Positions 28,304 through 36,791 of a stretch of DNA of 64,000 nt are shown piece after piece. Below the pieces are notes generated by a model that made no database searches, was not told where the DNA came from, and saw only the letters and a list, made by a program, of their open reading frames with translations. The DNA comes from Bradyrhizobium nanningense (GTDB taxonomy: Bacteria > Pseudomonadota > Alphaproteobacteria > Rhizobiales > Xanthobacteraceae): positions 1 to 64,000 of the forward strand of contig NZ_LBJC01000002.1 of the NCBI RefSeq assembly GCF_004114535.1, written 5' to 3'. Every line of letters begins with the position of its first letter. The stretch's first letter is position 1. Both the position numbers and the translations under genes were made by a program.

Positions 28304-28625
28304 CGCAAGAGAGTGCCCCATTCGCAGCATTGCGCCCGCTGCGAGTTACGGACTCGCGTGGCACGTGAGTGACAGTACACAAACATAAACCCGGCACATG
28401 ATCATATGCCCGTTTCGTCGCGCGCTGCAACGGAGCCATTTTCCCATTTTGGCATAGAAGAAACACGGTACGCCGCGCCAAGCTCTATGGCCTGCTGTCA
28501 GCGGACTCGTGGGCGCAAGGTGCCCGGTCAACATCAGATGATCTGAGCTCCAAACATGCCGGTTCATGGACTAACAAGCCGTTCATGCTTGCTAGCCAGG
28601 GCAAGTGGCGACCCAAGCGACGCCT
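28304..28625. other. Intergenic, no gene supported
   Basis: Convergent space between the OmpW gene and the ferredoxin; no motif found. Confidence 0.4.
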
Positions 28626-28973
28626 CTAGCTTCGCTTGAGCACCATCACGAGGCGGTCGACACGTTTGCCCTGCTTGAGGTGGGAGTTGACGATCTCGTC
28701 AACGTCCTCAGGCGTGGTCGCGCGATACCAGACTCCGTCGGGATAGACAACCAGCAAGGGACCAGTATTACAAAAGCCAAGGCAGTCCGCTGTCGTGAAG
28801 CCAATATCGTTGAGACCTTGCGCTTCGATCGCCTTGCCCATTCGATCCCAGAGAGCTTGCGCGCCCGAGGCGCCGCAACTGCCGTGCGGATGGCTTGGCG
28901 GACGCTGCGTGTTGCACGCGAAAACATGATGCCTATAGAGCTGAGGAAGATCACATTTGTTTTCTGAATTCAC
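28626..28973 (-). CDS. Thioredoxin-like [2Fe-2S] ferredoxin
   Basis: The 115-residue protein has the cysteine pattern of thioredoxin-like [2Fe-2S] ferredoxins: HVFACNTQRPP with HPHGSCGASGA, then ADCLGFCNTGPLLVVYPDG. These four cysteines hold the cluster. Such ferredoxins occur in nif clusters of several diazotrophs and may donate electrons or protect nitrogenase. It stands alone on the minus strand. A weak GG-N10-GC element (TGGGCGACTATGTGCT, near 29021-29036) lies upstream, but I do not regard it as proven. Confidence 0.85.
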   Translation of the reverse strand: MNSENKCDLPQLYRHHVFACNTQRPPSHPHGSCGASGAQALWDRMGKAIEAQGLNDIGFTTADCLGFCNTGPLLVVYPDGVWYRATTPEDVDEIVNSHLKQGKRVDRLVMVLKRS

Positions 28974-29436
28974 GCGCCTATTCTCCGATAGTGGACTTCA
29001 TCTGAAGGGATGAGGTGTGAGCACATAGTCGCCCATACCCTCTAACGGTTGAACGCCCCATTGGCGATCGATACGACTGATTCCCACTCGCCTTGCGAAA
29101 GCAGCCGGAATGAGAGGGCGGCATAGTCGTTGTCGCCGCTGAGGATGAGCGATCGATACCTTGGCGTCCGAAACCGCTTCCTGATCAATACCAACGTCTT
29201 CTTCCGTCATCCCGATCTCATCCTTCATTCACCACTCACTTGTCATCGAAATTCTCCAAAGCAAGTTGCACACCAGATGCGTAACGGGCGCGTCTTACAA
29301 TTCGGCGCAGTCGCAACAATGTCGGCATTCTCGCCCATAGCAGCGATCCGAGATCGGGCTAAACGCCCATGGCCTCGGTCAGAATGATGCGTCGGTCGGA
29401 CTGATTCGATCTGCTCGCTCATCAAGTCGCCGACAA
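28974..29436. other. Intergenic, no gene supported
   Basis: Only a weak promoter-like element near 29030 was noted. Confidence 0.35.
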
Positions 29437-29667
29437 TCAGTGCGCTGATGCCGGCCCCGCGGATTCCTGCTTGAAGGCATCGACCGCAGTCCGGCTCAGC
29501 CGAAAAACCCCTCGGCCCCGAGCGAGCGGCCGATAAGCCGAGCTCGCACGGGTGTTGAGGACATCAAACCATTGGTTCGGATTGAGCTTTGCTGGACGCT
29601 CGCTGATTTGTATCACCCGCCCGTTCGGCGCGAAGCGGACGTGGATGATGACTTCTTGAGAGTTCAT
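29437..29667 (-). CDS. Small conserved-looking protein in the nif region
   Basis: The 76-residue protein begins MNSQEVIIHVRFAPNGRVIQ and includes the stretch LNPNQWFDVLNTRASSAYR. Composition and periodicity look coding, and ATG 29667 overlaps the stop of a 27-codon frame just upstream. There is no signal peptide or cysteine. I believe similar small proteins occur in bradyrhizobial nif regions, but I cannot name the family. Confidence 0.55.
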   Translation of the reverse strand: MNSQEVIIHVRFAPNGRVIQISERPAKLNPNQWFDVLNTRASSAYRPLARGRGVFRLSRTAVDAFKQESAGPASAH

Positions 29668-29747
29668 ACCGATTCCCGATCTTGGTCAGCAACGATCACG
29701 AGCTGGACACCGACAATCTCGATTGTAATGTGCTCGCTTTCAGACAT
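29664..29747 (-). CDS. Possible 27-codon ORF coupled to the next gene
   Basis: ATG 29747 opens MSESEHITIEIVGVQLVIVA and the stop overlaps the downstream start (ATGA). It may be the surviving end of a longer gene, since a related reading frame upstream (FQVSAEKACSIIEQLGVQG) ends in a stop near 29767. No family is recognised. Confidence 0.3.
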   Translation of the reverse strand: MSESEHITIEIVGVQLVIVADQDRESV

Positions 29748-30469
29748 CTTGGCGCCTGCCTCAAGCCGCGCCTTGCACGCCGAGCTGTTCTATGATCGAG
29801 CATGCCTTCTCCGCACTCACCTGGAACATTTCTCTTGCGGCTTTCTAGATGCGTTGTCTTCGGCGGCCGGCACCCTCCTGCACTGGGCGGATCACGATGT
29901 CGCTCGGCAACGTCGTACAAACCAGGTGTCCTTGGTCCGCTTGCTCATCTCTTGCGCTGACAAAACCTAAACTCACCCCCAATGAACCTCTCGTACTCTT
30001 TGTCTTGGATGACGATCATCTCAGTCAATCGCCGCGCAGGCGCCCACGTTGTCGCCACATCTTTCATGGTCTCGACGATAAACTCGATCTGCTTGTTCGC
30101 GAGACCGGTGTGAAATGGAAGCGACATGACGCGATTGGCTATCTTCTACGCAAGCAGAGAGTAGCCACGCCGATAGCCGGCGATAGGTTAGTTGCGTGCA
30201 AGCGTTTGGGCAATATGGGCGCCGTTTCAACCCGTGTGCCGCGCTGACCATCGATAACGGCGCAGTGCTCCGATCGCGTGAAGTGCACCTCAACATAACC
30301 GGGAGCATGCGATCAACTCACCTCTGTCACGTCGGGCGCAACATAAAGCGACCCGACACCTTCACATGATTGCAGATGCGCCTCGTAACACTGCTCGACC
30401 ATTCGACACCCTCTTGGATTTCATCGGAAGGCTTAAAATGCACTACGCCATATTCCGCTGGTTCAGTGC
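29748..30469. other. Gene-poor, probably decayed
   Basis: No intact gene; the frame fragment near 29770-29830 mentioned for the preceding entry is the only sign of former coding. Confidence 0.35.
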
Positions 30470-30738
30470 TCACCGCCCAGCATTCATCTTGGCCAATACG
30501 ATCCCGGTCGCTCGCGTTCGGTCGGCCGTAATCTGCACGCAGTGGTCCGATCATCGAGCAGAGGAAGATCGAAACGAGGACACTGTTGGAACGGCTGATC
30601 CGACAAATCTGACGCATCACAGCGCACACAAGCAAGCTGGGGAAAGCCGCGGCGCACCTCGACAAAGTGACCCATGTCGGCGCCATCGGCAGTATGCAGT
30701 TGTCCGAATTCGATCAATCCGTCCGTCGTGAGCGCCAT
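30470..30738 (-). pseudogene. Frameshifted small nif-associated protein
   Basis: ATG 30738, with GAGG about 8 bases upstream, opens MALTTDGLIEFGQLHTADGA and runs to FDLPLLDDR. After this the sense continues in another frame as DHCVQITADRTRATGIVLAK and stops at 30470. The single shift lies near 30565. The rebuilt protein of about 89 residues resembles small nif-linked proteins of the DUF6129 type, judged by the pattern (F-L-L-D-x-x-x-H-C) and the TGIVLA end. That name is a tentative recollection. It is downstream of the nifZ group on the same strand. Confidence 0.5.
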
Positions 30739-30772
30739 CGTCGTTCCTCTATCCCTCGGACATGGCAGCCTC

Positions 30773-31129
30773 TCATTGCCAGAACAGGCGCTCGGGATCC
30801 GCATTCAACTCGTCGATTGCAGGAGTCAAGCGGTGATAAAGGCTGTAAAACTCCCAGACTCCCCCCGCGTGATTCTTGTGAAACAGCTTCCAGATCCCGC
30901 TCACGGAGTCATAAAGAATCAGCGCGACGTCGACCAAGGCGCCGTCCTTGTCGATGTTGCGCGAGCAACATGGACTCTCGATGAGGTAGCCGCCCCTCAC
31001 TGGCGTCACGTTTGGCGAGACGTAGAGATAGCGCTTGCGCGCGCTCAAGCCGCGCTCGATCCGTTTGCGATCAAGCTCGTTGGGGTGAGGAACTATCCCC
31101 GTTGCTTTCCTCATCAGTGCGGCATTCAT
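30773..31129 (-). CDS. DUF3024-type protein in the nifB-nifZ group
   Basis: The 118-residue protein contains RYLYVSPNVTPVRGGYLIES followed by PCCSRNIDKDG, a pattern I associate with DUF3024 proteins. It ends in LNADPERLFWQ. The two adjacent cysteines could bind metal. ATG 31129 is chosen; 31144 and a later Met are in frame. It lies about 60 bp after the small ORF behind nifZ, so it may belong to the nifB transcription unit. Function unknown. Confidence 0.6.
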   Translation of the reverse strand: MNAALMRKATGIVPHPNELDRKRIERGLSARKRYLYVSPNVTPVRGGYLIESPCCSRNIDKDGALVDVALILYDSVSGIWKLFHKNHAGGVWEFYSLYHRLTPAIDELNADPERLFWQ

Positions 31130-31191
31130 GACGAAAGCCTCCATTCAAAGCACTCTGATTTCTTCTTGAAGACCAGCACATGAGCAGCTCC

Positions 31192-31386
31192 TCACCAAAA
31201 TCGCACAATAAAGATCGGCTCATAAGCTTCGTTGTTGAGAGTATCGATGACGGTCTGGCGGGTCGTTCTGGCAGCGAGCAAAGCTCCGTCGGGCTCCGTA
31301 TTGGTAGATGAGTGGTCCTTGATGAGGTCGGCGGCGGGTTTGCCCCGCTGGCCCCGCCGACATTTCGTAACACCTTGCTTAGTCAT
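31192..31386 (-). CDS. Small protein translationally coupled to nifZ
   Basis: ATG 31386 overlaps the nifZ stop, so translation is probably coupled. The 64-residue product contains KCRRGQRGKPAADLIKDHSS and ends ...AYEPIFIVRFW. I do not recognise a family. The position directly after nifZ suggests a nif-related role. Confidence 0.6.
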   Translation of the reverse strand: MTKQGVTKCRRGQRGKPAADLIKDHSSTNTEPDGALLAARTTRQTVIDTLNNEAYEPIFIVRFW

Positions 31387-31697
31387 GACTCCTCCGGTAA
31401 TGGCAAATCATCGACCTCCTCGCAGGCATCCACTGGCTCTAGTTCCTTGCGTTTCATGCCAACGCGGCGGCCGCTTTCCAAAAACTCTACACCGTAGATG
31501 TAGAATTGCTGTAAGAACGTACCGATCGAGATGACGTAACCCACCTCGCCCTTCTTGACTAAGACGTCGCCAATCTCCTTACCGGGATAGGTGCCATCAT
31601 TGCGGATGGTGCGATTGGCTCGAAGCTTCTGGCCAAAGCTGAAGACGGGCGGATCGCTTAGCTCGACGACGTCGCTGTCGCGAAGAATGATGTTCAT
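31383..31697 (-). CDS. nifZ: NifZ, P-cluster maturation protein
   Basis: The 104-residue NifZ helps form the second P-cluster of the MoFe protein. The family signature is clear: DSDVVELSDPPVFSFGQKL, RNDGTYPGKEIGDVLVKKG and GYVISIGTFLQQFYIYGVEF. ATG 31697 has GGAG about six bases upstream and is preferred over ATG 31715. It follows the small membrane ORF of the nifB operon closely. Confidence 0.92.
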   Translation of the reverse strand: MNIILRDSDVVELSDPPVFSFGQKLRANRTIRNDGTYPGKEIGDVLVKKGEVGYVISIGTFLQQFYIYGVEFLESGRRVGMKRKELEPVDACEEVDDLPLPEES

Positions 31698-31707
31698 ATA
31701 CCGCTCC

Positions 31708-32022
31708 TCATGCATCGCTCGCTCTAGAGATGCACGGACGCCGCATAGCCCCCCAGGCGACATTCCGCATCACTTCGTGGCCGCGCGCGATATTGTCAAT
31801 CACATCCACGATGGGAGCGCGGCCTGGAAGGCCGCTCTCAGCATTACGACGCGCCCTCGAACCGCCGAAATGCCGCCAAGCCATGCTGCCGACCAGCAAC
31901 AGCACTATCGCAGGGTAACCCAGAGGAATCGCCGTCCATAAGGGAGAGCGAACGTCGGCACCTGCGATCCAACGGGCGGCGCTTGCGACGTATTCAGCAC
32001 CAGGTCCTTGCATGCCGCTCAT
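31708..32022 (-). CDS. Small predicted membrane protein between fdxN and nifZ
   Basis: From ATG 32022 (or 32013) the frame gives 104 residues with one hydrophobic segment, PLGYPAIVLLLVGSMAW, likely a membrane span. The remainder is basic. It fills the gap between fdxN and nifZ exactly, ending 11 bp before the nifZ ATG, which supports it as a member of the operon. The ribosome binding site is weak. No family known to me. Confidence 0.5.
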   Translation of the reverse strand: MSGMQGPGAEYVASAARWIAGADVRSPLWTAIPLGYPAIVLLLVGSMAWRHFGGSRARRNAESGLPGRAPIVDVIDNIARGHEVMRNVAWGAMRRPCISRASDA

Positions 32023-32035
32023 GAGGGCGCCCGCT

Positions 32036-32260
32036 TTAGGCTGGCGCTTGGTAGCGAGGCAACGACGTGTCAACCACGCAGGTATTGTCGACTGGACAGG
32101 CGGCGACACATTGTGGCTCGTCAAAATGGCCAACACATTCGGTGCATTTTGCCGCTTCAATGACAAAGCTTCCCCCCTTCTCCGAGATAGCAACGTTCGG
32201 GCATAATGGTTCGCAGGCTGAGCAGCTCGTACACTGCGAGGCGATGATTTTGAACGGCAC
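32036..32260 (-). CDS. fdxN: FdxN-type 2[4Fe-4S] ferredoxin
   Basis: The 74-residue ferredoxin carries two cluster motifs: [13 protein letters not shown] and [19 protein letters not shown], the latter with the extended loop typical of nif ferredoxins. FdxN next to nifB is known to support NifB-cofactor synthesis or electron flow to nitrogenase. It begins 10 bp after nifB. Confidence 0.92.
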   Translation of the reverse strand: MPFKIIASQCTSCSACEPLCPNVAISEKGGSFVIEAAKCTECVGHFDEPQCVAACPVDNTCVVDTSLPRYQAPA

Positions 32261-32270
32261 ATATTTCTCC

Positions 32271-33854
32271 TTACGCCGCAGAGATCCGATCTCCCAACCG
32301 ACACGCAGGCTCGCCGCGCTGCACGTGCTGGATCTCCCCGCGCTTCACCTTGTCGAGATAGGATCTGAACCAAGCGATCGCCGACTTCTCAATGAACTCA
32401 TGAGCGAATTGATCAACTGGCTCAATTCCTGCCTCGATCAGACTGCTTTTCGGGCAGCCGCCGATCTTAGCCACGAAGACCGCGTGGCAGTCATGGATGT
32501 CGCGCATGATCGCGGATAATCTATCTTCCTCGCCATAGCCGCCCTGGCAGTAACCTTCCACACAGCGCAGACCAGCGAACTTGGCGCCGGATGTGGAAAG
32601 CTCGTACACTTGGAATTCCTTTGCATGTCCAAAGTGCTCGTTGATCAATCCGGAGCCCTTGGTGGCGACCGCCACCAGAAGAGTGATCGCCCTCATGTCT
32701 CCGGAAAGTTCCGCAAGCTCCTTTTGGTCGGCGGCAACTTTGGAAAGGCGCTCGTTCTCTACCTTTTCCTGATAAGCCTTGCGCATCGCTAAGTCGTATT
32801 GGACGTCCATTTTCATCACCCGATCATTAGTGAACTCTGCGCTGCGATCCTCGCCGAGTAGACCGACCGCATCAGCGCGGCACTGGCGGCAATGCCGCAT
32901 GATGTTTATCTGCCCTTCACAAGCATCTTGCAGCGCCTTCAATTCTTGCGCCGTCGGGCCGCGCTGAGCGTTGAGGCCAAATGCTGTTCCGTGCTCGGGC
33001 GCGGAGATGAGCGGCATGATATTGTGAAGGAAGGCACCGCGCGACGTGACCGCCTTATTGACCTCGACCAGGTGGTCATCATTGATGTTGGGGATCATCA
33101 CCGAGTTGATCTTGCACAAAATGCCGCGTTCGCTAAGCATCTCGAGGCCTTGCAGCTGGCGATGGGTGAGTATCCTTGCCGCCTCGATGCCGGTGTATCG
33201 CTTGTGGTTGAAGAAGATCCACGGATAGATCTTGGCTCCGATTTCCGGATCGACCATGTTGATCGTGATGGTGACGTGGTCAATTCTGGCCTTGACGATG
33301 GCATCGACATAGTCCGGCAGTGCGATTCCGTTGGTTGACAGACACAGCTTGATGTCGGGAGCGGCCTGGCTGATCAGCTCGAACGTTTTAAACGTCTTTG
33401 CTGGATTGGCCAGGGCATCGCCGGGACCAGCGATGCCAACGACGGTCATCTGCGGAATGGTCGTCGCGACCGCGATCACTTTTCTCGCCGCCTGCTCAGG
33501 GGTGAGTTTCTCGCTCACCACTCCGGGACGCGATTCATTGGCGCAGTCGTATTTTCGGTTGCAGTAATTGCACTGGATGTTGCAAGCAGGCGCGACCGCG
33601 ACATGCATGCGAGCGTAATGATGATGCGCATCTTCGCTATAGCAGGGATGGTTTTTGACCTTTTCCCAGATCCCGATCGGCAGATCGCCTTGGCTGTCCT
33701 GCGAGCCGCAGCTCGCCCGCCCGGTGTTGGCCGAAGCGCGGCAGCCCTTATGCTCGGTGATGGGCTGCATGATGTTTCCGCCATTCACTGCAGCTTTGAT
33801 ATACTTTCCGCGTCCCACGACCGCGTTCATTCCCATTCTCTCTGCAAGCATCAT
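32271..33854 (-). CDS. nifB: NifB, radical-SAM FeMo-cofactor core synthase
   Basis: The protein of up to 527 residues makes NifB-co, the iron-sulfur-carbide core of FeMo-cofactor. The radical-SAM motif [14 protein letters not shown] is present, with the SAM-binding [12 protein letters not shown] segment. A C-terminal NifX-like domain ([19 protein letters not shown]) follows. Possible starts are 33854, 33836, 33830 and a Met that gives [10 protein letters not shown]. The promoter position (TSS expected near 33884) allows all of them; I keep the longest. It is the first gene of an operon with fdxN and nifZ. Confidence 0.95.
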   Translation of the reverse strand: MMLAERMGMNAVVGRGKYIKAAVNGGNIMQPITEHKGCRASANTGRASCGSQDSQGDLPIGIWEKVKNHPCYSEDAHHHYARMHVAVAPACNIQCNYCNRKYDCANESRPGVVSEKLTPEQAARKVIAVATTIPQMTVVGIAGPGDALANPAKTFKTFELISQAAPDIKLCLSTNGIALPDYVDAIVKARIDHVTITINMVDPEIGAKIYPWIFFNHKRYTGIEAARILTHRQLQGLEMLSERGILCKINSVMIPNINDDHLVEVNKAVTSRGAFLHNIMPLISAPEHGTAFGLNAQRGPTAQELKALQDACEGQINIMRHCRQCRADAVGLLGEDRSAEFTNDRVMKMDVQYDLAMRKAYQEKVENERLSKVAADQKELAELSGDMRAITLLVAVATKGSGLINEHFGHAKEFQVYELSTSGAKFAGLRCVEGYCQGGYGEEDRLSAIMRDIHDCHAVFVAKIGGCPKSSLIEAGIEPVDQFAHEFIEKSAIAWFRSYLDKVKRGEIQHVQRGEPACRLGDRISAA

Positions 33855-33894
33855 CGCCCCAGGTCATTCTTGAGCGCGCTTCAGGAAGCTGCGT

Positions 33895-33910
33895 AGCAAC
33901 TTGCATGCCA
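33895..33910 (-). promoter_or_regulatory. Sigma54 promoter of nifB
   Basis: Minus-strand TGGCATGCAAGTTGCT matches TGGCAY-N5-TTGCW. It is about 40 bp before the first ATG. Confidence 0.9.
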
Positions 33911-33995
33911 TGGCGAGGATGTGCGATCGCAACCGTAGTCCACCGAGTTATCACGACGATAGCGTTGGCGCTTGCAAGAACAGCAATGATGAGCC

Positions 33996-34011
33996 TGTCG
34001 GCAAAGCGACA
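33996..34011. promoter_or_regulatory. NifA upstream activator site of nifB
   Basis: TGT-CGGCAAAGCG-ACA, a perfect TGT-N10-ACA, 86 bp upstream of the nifB -24 box. Confidence 0.88.
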
Positions 34012-34482
34012 GACGCGTCGCCGTTCTCACTCAGAGCTCCATCGCTTGCGCATTTACTCTCGCGCTGGACGCGCCCGCATGCGGCTTCATCTAAACGGGC
34101 CTTCACGCGCTGCCGCTTCCAATTGGGTGGATCCGAACTGGGGGATCCGGACTTCATAAGGCTAATAGTGGGCGACACGCGCCCTACTATGACGGGCAGC
34201 AATGAGGGCCAAAGATGATGGTGCAATCGCCTGGGCCCAACTGACCGAGCGATGCCTGCGTCATCAATGCCGTCGCGGCGGGCCGACGTTTGCTGATCTT
34301 GATATGCCGCACCGACAGCTATTCGTTCCCCAAAGATCCCCCGGATAGGTCAACCGGCCGGAAGGAAGCGACCGATGCCTCTGGGGGGGGCGCAGCACAT
34401 CGGATCCAATTCCGTCATGCCAGGACGAGATAGACGCCAATGGTTCCGGTCCCCAGGCGGGCGCCAATGTCCATGAGTGCCT
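34012..34482. other. Intergenic between nifT and the nifB promoter
   Basis: No gene was seen. The region separates the iscN-nifS-nifT group from nifB. Confidence 0.4.
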
Positions 34483-34707
34483 TCACGGATCGTCGCCGTT
34501 CTCATCCCGCTTCTTCGCGTCGATTGTGATCGGTAACCGTGTGTCGCTCGCCATCTCGGGCAAATCGAGCACCCAGCCGTTAGCTACTTTGATCCAGCCC
34601 CCCCATAAGGTCTCGTACTCGGAGGCAACGATTGGCTCTTCGAGATCCTTTTTTGGCACGTAGATCGACAGGCCCGCGTCCGGAGAGCGGCGGATCATGA
34701 TTTTCAC
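34483..34707 (-). CDS. nifT: NifT/FixU protein
   Basis: The 74-residue protein shows the NifT/FixU pattern MIRRSPDAGLSIYVPKKDLE and YETLWGGWIKVANGW. NifT is widely conserved in nif clusters but its role is unclear. It starts 5 bp after nifS and ends the iscN-nifS group. Confidence 0.9.
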   Translation of the reverse strand: MKIMIRRSPDAGLSIYVPKKDLEEPIVASEYETLWGGWIKVANGWVLDLPEMASDTRLPITIDAKKRDENGDDP

Positions 34708-34712
34708 GACGT

Positions 34713-35885
34713 CTACTCCCCGACTGTGACGCTGGATGTGGCGCGCATGCGAGCCACGATATCTGACACTGCGTACACGACCTCATCGACTTCAGCGAAG
34801 GTGGTTTCACGCGAAAGAGAAAAGCGAATGGCGCCGTGCATCCGCCACGCCGGCACCTGCATGGCACGCAGAACATGCGATGGCTGCATTGAGCCCGAAC
34901 TGCAGGCTGATCCGAGCGACACGGCGATGCCCGCCCGGTTGAGACGGTGGGCAATGCCTTCGCCTTCGAGATGGTCGAAGGCAATATTGGTCGTGTTCGC
35001 CAACCGATTGCCGATGTCGCCGAGCACAGCGCACTCGCCATTGCGCAAAATTCCCTGCTCAAGGCGGTCGCGTAACGCGCCAATGCGGACGCGCTCGGGT
35101 TCAAGCCGCTCCGCCGCAAGCCCGGCAGCTTTCCCCAGTCCGACGATTCCGGGAATATTCTCAGTCCCGCCGCGTCGCCCTCGTTCCTGTGATCCGCCGC
35201 AGATCAGCGGCCGGAATTTAATCCCCTTGCGCAAATATAGCGCGCCGACCCCCTTGGGGCCGTGCAGTTTGTGCGCGGATAGCGACAACATGTCGATCGC
35301 GCTGTCCTTTAGGTTTAAGCGCACCTTACCAATCGCCTGGACCGCATCTGTGTGAAACAGTGCGCCCGCCTCACGGGTCAACCCGGCCAGAAACTCCACA
35401 GGAAACATCGTTCCGGTCTCGTTATTGGCCCACATAACCGAGGCAATCGCTGTTCGTGGCCCAAGCGCGCAGCGAAACGCCTCGATGTCGAGCCTGCCGC
35501 AAGCATCTACGGGTACAATGCGCGTCTTGATTCCCCTTGCCGCCAATTGCTCCGTTAGCGCAAGTACGGCGGGGTGCTCAACCGAAGTGGTGACCACCTC
35601 GTCTCGACCTTCTTGCGTCGCAAGCGCAGAGAGGATTGCGGCATTATTGGCCTCGGTCCCTCCCGAGGTGAAGACGATTTCGTGATCGTATGCACTACCT
35701 AACAGGCCGCTCAGGCTTCTCCGGGCCCGCCTCACAGCGACTGCGATTTCGCTGCCCAAGGCATGCCTTGACGAGGCATTGCCGAATTGCTCAGTGAAGA
35801 AAGGCAACATGGTTTGCACGACGGATGGATCAGTCCGCGTCGTTGCATTGTTATCGAGGTAAATCAGCGCTCGATTTTCACTCAA
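34713..35885 (-). CDS. nifS: NifS cysteine desulfurase
   Basis: This pyridoxal-phosphate enzyme of 390 residues supplies sulfur for nitrogenase clusters. The PLP lysine lies in LSLSAHKLHGPKGVGALYL, and the sulfur-carrying Cys in SLGSACSSGSMQPSHVL. The only start matching the family N-terminus (SENRALIYLDNNATT) is a TTG at 35885, whose last bases overlap the stop of the upstream frame (TTGA). The upstream frame is a decayed nifU, so coupling to it may still matter. nifT follows. Confidence 0.93.
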   Translation of the reverse strand: MSENRALIYLDNNATTRTDPSVVQTMLPFFTEQFGNASSRHALGSEIAVAVRRARRSLSGLLGSAYDHEIVFTSGGTEANNAAILSALATQEGRDEVVTTSVEHPAVLALTEQLAARGIKTRIVPVDACGRLDIEAFRCALGPRTAIASVMWANNETGTMFPVEFLAGLTREAGALFHTDAVQAIGKVRLNLKDSAIDMLSLSAHKLHGPKGVGALYLRKGIKFRPLICGGSQERGRRGGTENIPGIVGLGKAAGLAAERLEPERVRIGALRDRLEQGILRNGECAVLGDIGNRLANTTNIAFDHLEGEGIAHRLNRAGIAVSLGSACSSGSMQPSHVLRAMQVPAWRMHGAIRFSLSRETTFAEVDEVVYAVSDIVARMRATSSVTVGE

Positions 35886-36168
35886 TCCACCACCTCGCCT
35901 GCTGCAGCGACGAGGGCTAGGCGATCCAATCCTCCGCTCTTATCTACCAATCGCGTCTGAACGCCTCCTAACCTTACGCTCGAAAGCTTGCACGACCTGC
36001 CAGCACCGGCCCGCCTCGCCATGAGCACGCTGCTATCGTGCTGTTCAGCGAACAGTCGCCTCGGCCGGCTTGCATATTGGGCCGGATCTCGCCGTGCACG
36101 CAGCGAATGCGCCCCTCCCGCTTCGTAGTGAAAGACGATCTCCTCACTTGTTCTGGTTCGGCCGGCAT
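35882..36168 (-). pseudogene. nifU: Decayed nifU C-terminal fragment
   Basis: In one frame the minus strand encodes RIRCVHGEIRPNMQAGRGDC, and in another LMARRAGAGRSCKLSSVRLG followed by GVQTRLVDK. Together these match the Nfu-like C-terminal domain of NifU (EIRPxLxxDGGDxE ... GACxGCQxSSxTLGGVQxRL). A frameshift separates the halves, and one of the two cluster cysteines is lost (GRSCK). The IscU-like and ferredoxin-like N-terminal parts are missing. It lies exactly where nifU would sit, between iscN and nifS. Confidence 0.75.
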
Positions 36169-36209
36169 GGTTCAATTCCTTCTCCTCCTGACCTCATCAA
36201 TGTTTTCCG

Positions 36210-36530
36210 TCAGCTGAACGATTTTCCGCAGGAGCAGTTCGCGGTGGCGTTCGGGTTGTGAAAGGTAAAGCCGGAGCTCTCCGGTGCCAGCACGAAATCG
36301 ATGGTCGTGCCGACCAGATGATCACGGCTCTTGTTATCGACGAACACCTTCAGTCCATCGCATTCGATCACGGTGTCGTCAGGCTTTGGCTCCTCGGCCA
36401 GGCCCATCTTGTATTTGAATCCATTGCAGCCGCCTGCTTCGATCATGACGCGCAGACCACCGGCCGGGCGCGCCGAGGATGAAATCGCGCTCTTGATCGC
36501 ATTCACTGCGCTATCGGTCAGGTTGATCAC
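36210..36530 (-). CDS. iscN: IscN, HesB/IscA-type iron-sulfur carrier
   Basis: The 106-residue A-type carrier protein has the three cluster cysteines in EAGGCNGFKYKMGL and ATANCSCGKSFS. It probably takes part in nitrogenase cluster assembly together with NifS. ATG 36530 follows a perfect sigma54 promoter by about 33 bp, so it is the first gene of iscN-(nifU relic)-nifS-nifT. Confidence 0.92.
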   Translation of the reverse strand: MINLTDSAVNAIKSAISSSARPAGGLRVMIEAGGCNGFKYKMGLAEEPKPDDTVIECDGLKVFVDNKSRDHLVGTTIDFVLAPESSGFTFHNPNATANCSCGKSFS

Positions 36531-36562
36531 GTCTTTCCCTCGTCAGCTTGGACCCAGCTGAG

Positions 36563-36578
36563 AGCAAGTCACGTGCCA
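36563..36578 (-). promoter_or_regulatory. Sigma54 promoter of iscN-nifS-nifT
   Basis: Minus-strand TGGCACGTGACTTGCT is a perfect -24/-12 element, 33 bp from the ATG. Confidence 0.92.
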
Positions 36579-36630
36579 GCGCGCAGACGCTTAATGATGC
36601 TCACTTTCGCGCCGTCGGCGTTGGAACGGC

Positions 36631-36646
36631 TGTCAGGATCCTGACA
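36631..36646. promoter_or_regulatory. NifA site shared by divergent iscN and 36792 promoters
   Basis: TGTCAGGATCCTGACA is a complete palindrome and a perfect TGT-N10-ACA. It lies 53 bp from the iscN -24 box and 74 bp from the plus-strand element at 36720. Confidence 0.88.
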
Positions 36647-36719
36647 AAGCTACTTGAGGCGGTCCCAACCACCGAGGCGTTTTCTTTCCAAGCTGCGCTG
36701 AAGGCCGCTACGCATGCGG

Positions 36720-36735
36720 CGGCAGGCAATTTGCA
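36720..36735 (+). promoter_or_regulatory. Probable sigma54 promoter of the 36792 gene
   Basis: CGGCAGGCAATTTGCA keeps GG-N10-GC and a perfect TTGCA; the -24 box has two changes from TGGCAC. It is 57 bp from the next ATG. Confidence 0.6.
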
Positions 36736-36791
36736 TCGCGTCTGGCACCGACCAACGGATCGGTGAAGAGCTTAGATCGAGGACACATTTA

